Source: an uncultured Bacilli bacterium (GTDB lineage: Bacteria; Bacillota_I; Bacilli_A; RFN20; CAG-826). Taken from it: a stretch of 64,000 bases of DNA. This document shows positions 17,775 through 24,561 of this stretch, piece by piece; position 1 is the first letter of the stretch, and every line of letters begins with the position of its first letter. The notes beneath the pieces are model-generated. The model saw nothing but the letters and a program-made list of their open reading frames with translations, was not told where the DNA came from and ran no database searches. A program made the translations under genes and the position numbers. Where the stretch lies: assembly GCA_944363525.1 (NCBI GenBank), contig CALVUF010000003.1:106306-170305 (forward strand), read 5' to 3'.

Positions 17775-18803
17775 TCACTTCATAATCATCTCTTTGTCAG
17801 ACGGCAGCGGTTTCAGTGGTGCGGATGGCAGCGTCTGATACCAGTATGCGCAGGAAGTATAGTCATCGTATCGCGGCCCGGTCCATCCCAGATTGTCCAG
17901 CGTCATGCGGAATTTGGTCTCAAAATGGATCGGGTCAGCGATGTGGAAGCGGTATAGCAGAAATCTCTGCTGGCCGTTGTAAAATTCACGGTTATCACCG
18001 TAGATGGCGTACATTCCGCTGTAAAGGCCGCTGTAAGTCTGATAGGACTTGATTTGAACATCATTTCCAAAGCCGTAGGAGCCGCCGAAATAATCCTCTG
18101 TGCCTGTATAGTGAATGGAAGGATATTTGTCATCGTCTATGTACATTCTGGCTTCGCCCTCCACCCAACAGGTGTTGTTTCCGTTCATTCCGGTGGCCAG
18201 GGTTACGCCCACGAACTGGCCTTTTCCCTGAATGCCGTCGATGATGGTGTAGGAACGTCCCTTCTGAACGGGATGCTCCTGACGGTAGGAAGCATGGAAA
18301 TACCCGATCTCGTCGGGCACCTCACAGTGGCAGCCGGTGATGATATAGTACAGGTCCTGATCCTTTTCACCGCGGTTTTCCATGGTGATCCGGCAGTGCT
18401 TTTTGAAAGGCATCTCCCAGTAACAGTTCAGTCCCCGTCCGGGAGCCACTAGGATCTTTGCAGAATTGAGCACCGCATATTTTCCATCCCTGTCCACAAA
18501 ATTCTCATCGTATGCTGTCCCGAAAAATGCGGAAATGGGAGCTTCCACAGAAGGATATTCGCAGTTGTCCCAGTACATGCGGATCACAAAGCTGTGTCCA
18601 ACGTAGCCGGTAAACCAGATGCTCTGGATCATTCCTGGCCCATCGGTGTCCACCAGTGTCACAGTCTCCCCTGCGCGAATCGTCACGGTGGGTCTGAGCT
18701 TGGTGCAATCCCCTCCTCTGGAACCGCCTGCTCTGGTTCCTGTGGGATTTTCTGCGGAAAAAGCAAAGGTCTTTGCATTGCTGATCATCCAATACGGCTT
18801 CAT
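17775..18803 (-). CDS. GH172 (DUF2961) glycoside hydrolase
   Basis: 342 residues, the size of the DUF2961 domain alone and without a signal peptide. Diagnostic stretches are RAGGSRGGDC at the N-terminus, DGPGMIQSIWFT, FVIRMYWDN, and HYTGTEDYFGGSYGFG, where the Glu of GTEDYF is the catalytic position in characterised GH172 fructofuranosidases/arabinofuranosidases. Likely role is cleavage of fructo- or arabinofuranosyl glycosides; the substrate cannot be read. GGAGG precedes the ATG. Codon use differs from the core genes, and it is the only intact gene of cassette 2. Confidence 0.9.
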   Translation of the reverse strand: MKPYWMISNAKTFAFSAENPTGTRAGGSRGGDCTKLRPTVTIRAGETVTLVDTDGPGMIQSIWFTGYVGHSFVIRMYWDNCEYPSVEAPISAFFGTAYDENFVDRDGKYAVLNSAKILVAPGRGLNCYWEMPFKKHCRITMENRGEKDQDLYYIITGCHCEVPDEIGYFHASYRQEHPVQKGRSYTIIDGIQGKGQFVGVTLATGMNGNNTCWVEGEARMYIDDDKYPSIHYTGTEDYFGGSYGFGNDVQIKSYQTYSGLYSGMYAIYGDNREFYNGQQRFLLYRFHIADPIHFETKFRMTLDNLGWTGPRYDDYTSCAYWYQTLPSAPLKPLPSDKEMIMK

Positions 18804-18875
18804 AGGTCTTACCTCCCTTGTTTTGACGTATCTGATATCGGTTTATAATACTTTTGGGGGAATGTCAATCACTAT

Positions 18876-19527
18876 TCATTTTATGGTTTTTGACAGGCCT
18901 GCATTTGTTACTGTCAGCGTTCCGTCTGTCACAAACAGACTGAGGGACTGGCCAAATTTCTGATAAAACCGTGTATTCAGAGCCACTCCGTCCACTTTTT
19001 TATTAACGCAAAAAGCATATTTTCTAAAACAACCTCTTGTAACAGACCCGATAGAATAATCTAAAAATTCCTTGAACTGGATTTTAAATTTCTTGATATC
19101 AAATGCTTTATCACAATTCTCAGATATTAATTTGGCCTTTTCAATTTCTGACTCAATCCAAGAATCGTAAAGATGGTAATCCGGCATATGATGTTCTATT
19201 TCATAAGGCAAATCAGGTGCTTTATCAAAGTAAAAACCTGTTCCACCCAAATGAATTTTTTTGTTTCTTTTAGTCCTTTTGGGACAGGAGTATCAGTAAA
19301 AACTTTTGATATATATGGTCATAGTCTTTAAAGTTTTCGTAGTCTAAAAGAAGATCAACGCGAGCTCCCTTTTCCTTGTAATAGGCAGAAATTTTTTCAC
19401 AAACCAAATTTGGAAATCTATGTTTATCACGACCTATAAGATCAGCATCAACAATTCCTATTTTAAGCTGTCTCTTCCAGTTTATCTCCTCCGCAACTCT
19501 TTTTACAATAATCATGTGATGTATCAC
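18876..19527 (-). pseudogene. truncated, frameshifted radical-SAM protein
   Basis: The N-terminal piece (19527-19270) reads KIGIVDADLIGRDKHRFPNL and DLLLDYENFKDYDHIY. A frame change in an AT-dinucleotide run near 19308-19318 continues as ISKVFTDTPVPKG and GGTGFYFDKAPDLPYEIEHH. The radical-SAM cysteine motif, normally TRGCFRKCxFC, reads TRGCFRKYAFC with one Cys changed to Tyr. The protein then stops early and its C-terminal two-thirds are absent. So frameshift, active-site loss and truncation together mark it as dead. Confidence 0.75.
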
Positions 19528-19597
19528 ACAACCTACTAAAAATCGATACTTTAGAGAAAATTTGGGTAATTAAGGGCTTTTTTACTCAGGAAAGGAC

Positions 19598-19785
19598 AAA
19601 AAGTTTATTGTGCTATAAAAAGTTTCTAGTGCAAATTTGAGCTCTCGATCATTTTTAAAATGAGATGAGCGAAATTAAACTAAATGTTCAAATTATGTTA
19701 AATATCTGCTAATTTTTGCTCATTTTGGCATAAAAAAAGGTTTGACCAGCGATTTTCGCTGTATCAAACCATTGCTTTCAATATG
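19598..19785 (+). repeat. end repeat A, copy 2 (188 bp), abutting tRNA-Leu
   Basis: Same length and order of blocks as 16996-17183. Its right end AATATG overlaps the last bases of the encoded CCA of tRNA-Leu. The hairpin is perfect here, whereas copy 1 has a C-A mismatch in each arm pair. Confidence 0.85.
19732..19770 (-). terminator. terminator of tRNA-Leu(UAA), inside repeat A
   Basis: On the minus strand GGTTTGA ... TCAAACC with an inner CAGCGA / TCGCTG stem, followed by TTTTTTT. It lies 14 nt after the tRNA 3' end. Confidence 0.9.
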
Positions 19786-19869
19786 GTGCCCGAGACCGGA
19801 CTCGAACCGGTATGGAGTCGCCCCCGAGGGATTTTAAGTCCCTTGCGTCTACCATTCCGCCACTCGGGC
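19784..19869 (-). tRNA. tRNA-Leu (anticodon UAA)
   Basis: 86 nt including encoded CCA. Acceptor GCCCGAG / CTCGGGC with A73, long variable arm (class II) and anticodon loop CTTAAAA. It has its own promoter and terminator. The foreign island begins immediately at its 3' end. Confidence 0.96.
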
Positions 19870-19878
19870 GCAAGCGAA

Positions 19879-19907
19879 AGGATACCACCAAACCCGGCTT
19901 ATCTCAA
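19879..19907 (-). promoter_or_regulatory. promoter of tRNA-Leu(UAA)
   Basis: TTGAGA (19907-19902), 17 bp, then TATCCT (19884-19879), 9 nt before the mature 5' end. It shows that TATCCT serves as a -10 box in this genome. Confidence 0.75.
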
Positions 19908-20076
19908 ATGTTTATCGGGGGTTGCTCAAAAACGGTAGAAATCGTCGAGGGTAAAGTAGGGGTATTTTTGCTTATGACTGTCTCGGCGAAACCGTTTTTA
20001 GCGATAAAACCTAATCGGTAGAAAGGGATATCGAGGCTGGTCTTTTGCGTTTGCCGTTTTGAGGTCATACAAATCG

Positions 20077-20117
20077 TTTCGTACAAATTGATTTGTTGCA
20101 AATGGATTTGTACGAAA
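20077..20117. promoter_or_regulatory. 41-bp nested palindrome between tRNA-Lys and tRNA-Leu
   Basis: Perfect 12-bp outer arms TTTCGTACAAAT / ATTTGTACGAAA enclose an inner ATTTG-TTG-CAAAT. It lies in a 346-bp gap (19870-20215) that otherwise holds only the tRNA-Leu promoter and the tRNA-Lys terminator. It could be an operator or cruciform site. No open reading frame is convincing here. Confidence 0.6.
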
Positions 20118-20178
20118 TGCTGGTCAACTGTAGTTCGCTGGTTCGATTCATTTTGGCTTATCTATGTCTTTAAGCACC

Positions 20179-20200
20179 AAAAAAGCGCCTTATTCAGGCG
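20179..20200 (-). terminator. terminator of the Val-Tyr-Gln-Lys tRNA operon
   Basis: On the minus strand CGCCT / AGGCG stem with a 5-nt loop followed by GCTTTTTTGG. Confidence 0.8.
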
Positions 20201-20215
20201 TTCTCTTGATCGAAC

Positions 20216-20290
20216 TGGTCCCCCGTGTGAGGCTCGAACTCACGACCCCTTGATTAAAAGTCAAGTGCTCTACCACTGAGCTAACGGAGG
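20216..20290 (-). tRNA. tRNA-Lys (anticodon UUU)
   Basis: 75 nt with encoded CCA. Acceptor CCTCCGT / ACGGGGG, A73, anticodon loop CTTTTAA. Confidence 0.95.
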
Positions 20291-20294
20291 ACAG

Positions 20295-20369
20295 TGGCTG
20301 GGGTGGCTGGGATCGGACCAGCGCATCAGGGAGTCAAAGTCCCTTGCCTTACCGCTTGGCTACACCCCA
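20295..20369 (-). tRNA. tRNA-Gln (anticodon UUG)
   Basis: 75 nt with encoded CCA. Acceptor TGGGGTG / CACCCCA, G73, anticodon loop CTTTGAC. Confidence 0.95.
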
Positions 20370-20380
20370 AATAAAAGAAA

Positions 20381-20464
20381 TGGTGGGTGAAGATGGATTT
20401 GAACCACCGAACCCGAAGGAGCTGATTTACAGTCAGCCGCGTTTGGCCACTTCGCTATTCACCC
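20381..20464 (-). tRNA. tRNA-Tyr (anticodon GUA)
   Basis: 84 nt class II tRNA with encoded CCA. Acceptor GGGTGAA / TTCACCC, A73, anticodon loop CTGTAAA. Confidence 0.95.
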
Positions 20465-20494
20465 ACGTTGTTTCGCGCGATTTTGCCCAGAAGG

Positions 20495-20569
20495 TGGTGG
20501 ATGCTACAGGGTTCGAACCTGTGACCCCCGCCTTGTAAGGGCGATGCTCTCCCGCTGAGCTAAGCATCC
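20495..20569 (-). tRNA. tRNA-Val (anticodon UAC)
   Basis: 75 nt with encoded CCA. Acceptor GGATGCT / AGCATCC, A73, anticodon loop CTTACAA. First gene of the four-tRNA operon. Confidence 0.96.
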
Positions 20570-20593
20570 GCGGGGCGCAAAACACGCTTGCTT

Positions 20594-20621
20594 AATATAC
20601 CATAGACAAACTAGAAGGCAA
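20594..20621 (-). promoter_or_regulatory. promoter of the tRNA operon
   Basis: TTGCCT (20621-20616), 16 bp, TATATT (20599-20594), about 24 nt before tRNA-Val. Confidence 0.65.
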
Positions 20622-20639
20622 GAAAAAGGAAGAGAAATT

Positions 20640-20673
20640 TCGCGAAAGGAAAAGGGCCAGGTCGCCCTGGCCC
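20640..20673 (-). terminator. terminator after pgi
   Basis: GGGCCAGG / CCTGGCCC 8-bp stem with a 4-nt loop, then TTTTCCTTTC on the minus strand. Confidence 0.9.
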
Positions 20674-20690
20674 CATGATTGAGGTTCGAA

Positions 20691-21965
20691 TCAATAACCC
20701 GGCTTGCCGAGCAGATGGAACATGTTCTTCTTATAGACCTCGACGCCCGGCTGATTGAAGGGGTTGATGCCATTCAAATAAGCCGACATCGCGCAGGCCC
20801 GCATGTAAAAATACATCAAGGCCCCTAAGGTCTTGGCGTCCATCTTCTCAAGGTTGATGACGATGTTGGGGACGCAGCCGGTGACGGAGTGGGCTTGGAG
20901 GGTCCCTTCCATCGCCTTCTTTGAGACGTAATCCAAGGTCTTGCCCTCGAGGTAATTAAGCCCATCGAGGTTATCGTCATCGTGGGGGACGACGACGTCG
21001 TGATCCGGGGTGGCGATATTGAGGATCGATTCGAAGAGGACCGGGCTCCCTTCCTGGATGAATTGACCTAAGGAGTGGAGGTCGGTGGTGAAGGTGGCCG
21101 AATCCGGGAGCAAGCCGGTCTTTTCCTTCCCTTCGGATTCGCCATACAGCTGCTTCCACCATTCGCCTAATTGGACGAAGCGGGGTTCGTAGGAGACGAA
21201 CATCTCGGCCGCATAGCCTTTCTTATAAAGGACGTGGCGGACCACCGCGTACTTATAGGCATCGTTGAGGTCCGGGTTATCGAGGAGGTCTTTCTCTTCC
21301 TTGGCCCCGGCAATGAACTCGTCGATGTCGATGCCAGCGACGGCCATCGGGAGGAGGCCAACGGCGGTGAAGACCGAATAACGGCCCCCGACGTCGGCCG
21401 GTAAGACGAACCGTTCATAGCCATATTTCTTGGCTAGTTCAAGCAAGGCGCCTTTTTCCTTATCGGTGGTGGCGTAGATGGCTTTGGCCGCCGCTTCCTT
21501 GCCGATCTGCGATTCGAGTAACTCGCGGAGCAATCGGAAGGCGACGGCGGTTTCGGTGGTGGTGCCGGACTTCGAGATGACGTTGATGGCGAATTTCTTG
21601 CCTTTGAGGTATTCCATCACCTGATGGACATAGGAGGCGGCGAAGGTCTGGCCCATGTAGATGATCTCGGTCTTATTGGTCGGATGGAGGCCATTGAGGG
21701 CTTCGATCGCGGCTCTCGCCCCGAGGTAGGAGCCGCCGATGCCGCAGACGACTAAGACGTCGAAATTGTCTTGGATATAGGCGGCCGCTTTCTTGATGCG
21801 GGCGAATTCCTCTTTGTCGTAGGTGTTGGGGTATTCGGCCCAGCCGAGGTAGTCATTCCCGGCCCCGGTCTTCTCGTCGATCATCTTGTTGATTGCGGCG
21901 ACCTTGGGGGCATACTCCTTCCAGTCGATGTCAACGTGCAGGTTTGATAAATCCGTTTTGATCAT
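20691..21965 (-). CDS. pgi: glucose-6-phosphate isomerase
   Basis: 424 residues, short Firmicutes-type Pgi. It interconverts glucose-6-phosphate and fructose-6-phosphate. Signatures VISKSGTTTETAVAFR and the C-terminal NQPGVEVYKKNMF are intact. The frame extends 13 codons upstream, but AAAGGAGG stands 7 nt before the ATG at 21965, giving MIKTDLSNL. The ATG overlaps the stop of the upstream S1-domain gene (ATGA), so ispD, the S1 gene and pgi form one coupled operon. Confidence 0.96.
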   Translation of the reverse strand: MIKTDLSNLHVDIDWKEYAPKVAAINKMIDEKTGAGNDYLGWAEYPNTYDKEEFARIKKAAAYIQDNFDVLVVCGIGGSYLGARAAIEALNGLHPTNKTEIIYMGQTFAASYVHQVMEYLKGKKFAINVISKSGTTTETAVAFRLLRELLESQIGKEAAAKAIYATTDKEKGALLELAKKYGYERFVLPADVGGRYSVFTAVGLLPMAVAGIDIDEFIAGAKEEKDLLDNPDLNDAYKYAVVRHVLYKKGYAAEMFVSYEPRFVQLGEWWKQLYGESEGKEKTGLLPDSATFTTDLHSLGQFIQEGSPVLFESILNIATPDHDVVVPHDDDNLDGLNYLEGKTLDYVSKKAMEGTLQAHSVTGCVPNIVINLEKMDAKTLGALMYFYMRACAMSAYLNGINPFNQPGVEVYKKNMFHLLGKPGY

Positions 21966-22333
21966 GCTTGATCCTCCTTTGGCGAATTCTCCTCCTTTAT
22001 CCATTCGGGCAGGGCTTCGGCTAAGGGGCGGAAGTCGATGTCCGTAGGGTCAATGGGTTTGTGCCGGAAAGCTTTCTTCCTTTCGGACTGGGTCATTTGC
22101 TTCAGCGAGACCCGGACCGAGCCGGTTTCCTCGTCGACGGCGATGACCTTCACATTATATATGCTTCCGATCGTTATATAAGAGGTAAAAGATCTTATAA
22201 ACTGGGTCGAGACCTCGCTTATGTGAAGCAGCCCGGTCCAGCCTTCGTCGAAAAGCAATATGGCATAGGAGGTATAGACCGAGACGACGGTCCCGATGGC
22301 GATGTCGCCGACTTTGGGCAAATAGGGTTTCAT
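21962..22333 (-). CDS. S1 RNA-binding domain protein (YugI/CvfD-like)
   Basis: 123 residues. One S1 domain fills residues 5-80 (VGDIAIGTVVSVYTSYAILL, GLLHISEVS, VKVIAVDEETGSVRVSLKQ), followed by a charged tail. Proteins of this size and layout (YugI, CvfD, GSP13) bind RNA or ribosomes and act post-transcriptionally. It overlaps ispD and pgi by 4 bp each. Confidence 0.88.
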   Translation of the reverse strand: MKPYLPKVGDIAIGTVVSVYTSYAILLFDEGWTGLLHISEVSTQFIRSFTSYITIGSIYNVKVIAVDEETGSVRVSLKQMTQSERKKAFRHKPIDPTDIDFRPLAEALPEWIKEENSPKEDQA

Positions 22334-23016
22334 AGGCTTTTCCTTTGCAGCATCAGCACGAACCGTTCCTCGTCCTCGATGGTGTTGATCTTCAGATTCT
22401 CGTGGCTCCCCTTGACGATGGCTACGGGGCAGCCGTCATCGACCAATAACGATCCCTCATCGGTATGCTTTAAATCATGGAAATGGGCTTTAAGTTCCGA
22501 TAACCGGAAGGCCTGCGGGGTTTGGACATGGTAGACGGTGTCGCGGGGGAGGTAACGCTCGGCCATCCCTTTATTCGCTAATAAGACCGAGTCGTAAGTG
22601 GGGCAGGCGACGACCGCGCCCCCGACTTCTTTGGCTTTATCGAGGCATTCATCGATCATCCGTTGCTCGATATTCGGCCGGTCGCCGTCTTGAATCAAGA
22701 CCAAAGCTTCCTCATCCTTGATGAGGCTAAGGCCGTTTTTGACCGATTCGGCTCTTGTCTGCCCGCCCGGGGCGAAGAGGATGTCTTTGCCTTTATCATG
22801 GCCATTGATAAAATCGGCCACTGTCTGCTCAGTCCCTCTTTTGACCGAGAGGATGATGGTTTGGAGCCGGTCGGACTGGGCGAGCTCGTCAAAGGCGTAA
22901 CGGAAAAGCGGCTTCCCCTCGATGAGGCGGAATTGCTTTAAGGTGGCCCCGCCGAAGCGGAGGCCGCTGCCCCCCAAAAGCAGCAGGGCGTAGGTTTGAC
23001 GTTTGTTCCGGTCCAT
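22330..23016 (-). CDS. ispD: 2-C-methyl-D-erythritol 4-phosphate cytidylyltransferase
   Basis: 228 residues. It makes CDP-ME in the MEP pathway. The nucleotide-binding start LLLGGSGLRFGGATLKQF fits GxGxRxG...KQ, and GGQTRAESVKNGL is conserved. The usual HDAARP box is IQDGDRP, which keeps the metal Asp but is atypical. HVQTPQAFR is intact. There is no Shine-Dalgarno; a TAGAAT box lies 8 nt before the ATG. Divergence makes a related nucleotidyltransferase possible, but the presence of ispF supports IspD. Confidence 0.88.
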   Translation of the reverse strand: MDRNKRQTYALLLLGGSGLRFGGATLKQFRLIEGKPLFRYAFDELAQSDRLQTIILSVKRGTEQTVADFINGHDKGKDILFAPGGQTRAESVKNGLSLIKDEEALVLIQDGDRPNIEQRMIDECLDKAKEVGGAVVACPTYDSVLLANKGMAERYLPRDTVYHVQTPQAFRLSELKAHFHDLKHTDEGSLLVDDGCPVAIVKGSHENLKINTIEDEERFVLMLQRKSL

Positions 23017-23060
23017 GCCCGCTTATTCTAATACAATCGCGAGGCTATGCCTCGAATAAT

Positions 23061-23900
23061 TTAATCGGTGTAGATCTTTTCCTTCTCATGGGCCGAAAGC
23101 GATTCGTTGATGGCGATGCCTTCGATGATGAGATGAATGATCTTCTCCAAGGTCTTGCCGGAGGAATAATCGGCGACGCAGGCATAATTGACCCGCTCGT
23201 CCTCGTATAAGGAAGCGACCCGGTCTTCCTTGCCTTTGGGATAGACGGCGATCGATTTGCCGCCGTTGTTCTTGACGATGATCATCGAGGGGATGTCGGT
23301 CATCCCGTCGCCGATGTAGACGATGTTGGAATAGGGGATGCGGCGGGTCGGCTTCTTCTCGTTGACCCCGACGTCGTCGGTCGCGTCATAGACCCCTTTG
23401 GAGATGCGGAAGAAGTATTGGGTCTTCTGGGTGTAGTTGATGGCGAGCTTGGGCCAGATGGCTTCCCCACTGGCTTTGTCGAAGACGTATTCGCAGCCAT
23501 ACATCACCTTGAACTGGTTGGCGATCTGGCAGCCTTCGACGATTTCCTTATTGCCGGAGGAGATGAGGTAATGCTCGACCTTGATCCCGTGCTCGGCCCC
23601 GTATTGGTTGATCCGGTCGAACCAGGTGGTGACGCCGGGGAAGAATTTGATTGATTTGCCACATTCGCGGAGGAAGGCTTTGTCGAGTTTGATCCCTTTG
23701 CGCCTAGCGACAGCGATCATGGTATAGAGATAGGAAAGGATCTTTTCACAGCCGGTCTCGTTGGAGAACTTGGTGGTCTCGCCCCAAAACTCGGCCGGGG
23801 TCATGCCCATGGCTGGGATGAAGCCGAAGTTCTGCATGTCGGTGATGGCCAAAGTGGAGTCGAAATCGTAGAGAATGGCGCAAATGGGCTTTTTGTTCAA
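23061..23900 (-). CDS. HAD-superfamily hydrolase
   Basis: 279 residues. Motif I is LYDFDSTLAI (DxDxT nucleophile), motif II LISSGNK and motif IV VYIGDGMTDIPSM, so a phosphatase fold with a helical cap. The substrate is unknown. The start is TTG at 23900, with GGAGG 8 nt upstream and a TATAAT about 20 nt upstream; no ATG gives the conserved N-terminus. It stands alone between ispD and the divergent lemA-like gene. Confidence 0.85.
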   Translation of the reverse strand: MNKKPICAILYDFDSTLAITDMQNFGFIPAMGMTPAEFWGETTKFSNETGCEKILSYLYTMIAVARRKGIKLDKAFLRECGKSIKFFPGVTTWFDRINQYGAEHGIKVEHYLISSGNKEIVEGCQIANQFKVMYGCEYVFDKASGEAIWPKLAINYTQKTQYFFRISKGVYDATDDVGVNEKKPTRRIPYSNIVYIGDGMTDIPSMIIVKNNGGKSIAVYPKGKEDRVASLYEDERVNYACVADYSSGKTLEKIIHLIIEGIAINESLSAHEKEKIYTD

Positions 23901-24036
23901 AATCGGATCCTCCGAATACGCTTATTATAAAGGAGGGTAAAATTTAAAGCAAATTCGCTCCTTTCAAGGGTTTTTTGCGAGTTATTGCCTCCCTTATTTG
24001 TCCTTCCCCTGACGAGGGGATAGAATAAAGGACGGT

Positions 24037-24561
24037 ATGAAGCCTTACCAGATCATCATCCTCGTCGCCGCCTTGATCATCTTCGTCTTCCTCGCCGTCT
24101 TTTTCTACGCTTTCTCCCATGTCCTTGATTTCCATCGGGCCTTGAAGAAGAAGGAACGGACCCTCTGCCTGATCCAAAGCGAGACCGCCGCCATCCTCAC
24201 TAAGCTCGACGCCCTATTCAAAAGCGAGGGCGTGACCTATTCGGAAGCCGACGCAAAAGCGGTCGATTTGCAGGGTTTGGACTTCGTTAAGCCGACTTTT
24301 GAAAGCTTAATGGCCAACCAATCGCGGCTGAATGGCTGCAAATCGGTCCTCTCTTATTTAGCTTTGGACAACAAATGGGCGGCCAAAGGGAAAGAATACG
24401 AGTTCTGCTCCTCGACCATCGAGGATCTGAATCGGTTCTATCGCCAGACGGTGGCCTTATATAACGCCGATGTCTCCGGTTATAACTATTGGCGGTCTCT
24501 CCCCCTCTACCGAGCCTTCTTCCATCTTTTTGGATTCAAGACCCGGCCGAGCATCCCTTAG
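24037..24561 (+). CDS. LemA-family membrane protein
   Basis: 174 residues. One N-terminal transmembrane helix (residues 6-28), then a helical domain ending IEDLNRFYRQTVALYNADVS and LFHLFGFKTRP-like sequence, the LemA C-terminal signature. Function of LemA proteins is not established; they are envelope associated. AAAGGA lies just before the ATG, and a TAGAAT box is 10 nt before it. It overlaps the convergent ABC-F gene by 4 bp. Confidence 0.82.
   Translation: MKPYQIIILVAALIIFVFLAVFFYAFSHVLDFHRALKKKERTLCLIQSETAAILTKLDALFKSEGVTYSEADAKAVDLQGLDFVKPTFESLMANQSRLNGCKSVLSYLALDNKWAAKGKEYEFCSSTIEDLNRFYRQTVALYNADVSGYNYWRSLPLYRAFFHLFGFKTRPSIP

Larger units (their letters stand above)
17181..19785. mobile_element. 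putative cassette-like element 2 (C repeat - GH172 and decayed genes - A repeat)
   Basis: Second segment of the same C-cargo-A layout, flush with the CCA end of tRNA-Leu(UAA). It carries an intact GH172 gene and two decayed coding stretches, all on the minus strand. No recombinase is present. It may be a non-autonomous integrative element using the tRNA 3' end as target. Confidence 0.5.

Noticed and set aside
19904..20279. Short open frames between and across the tRNA genes
   Set aside because: They run through tRNA sequence on the opposite strand and show no protein-like features or ribosome-binding sites.
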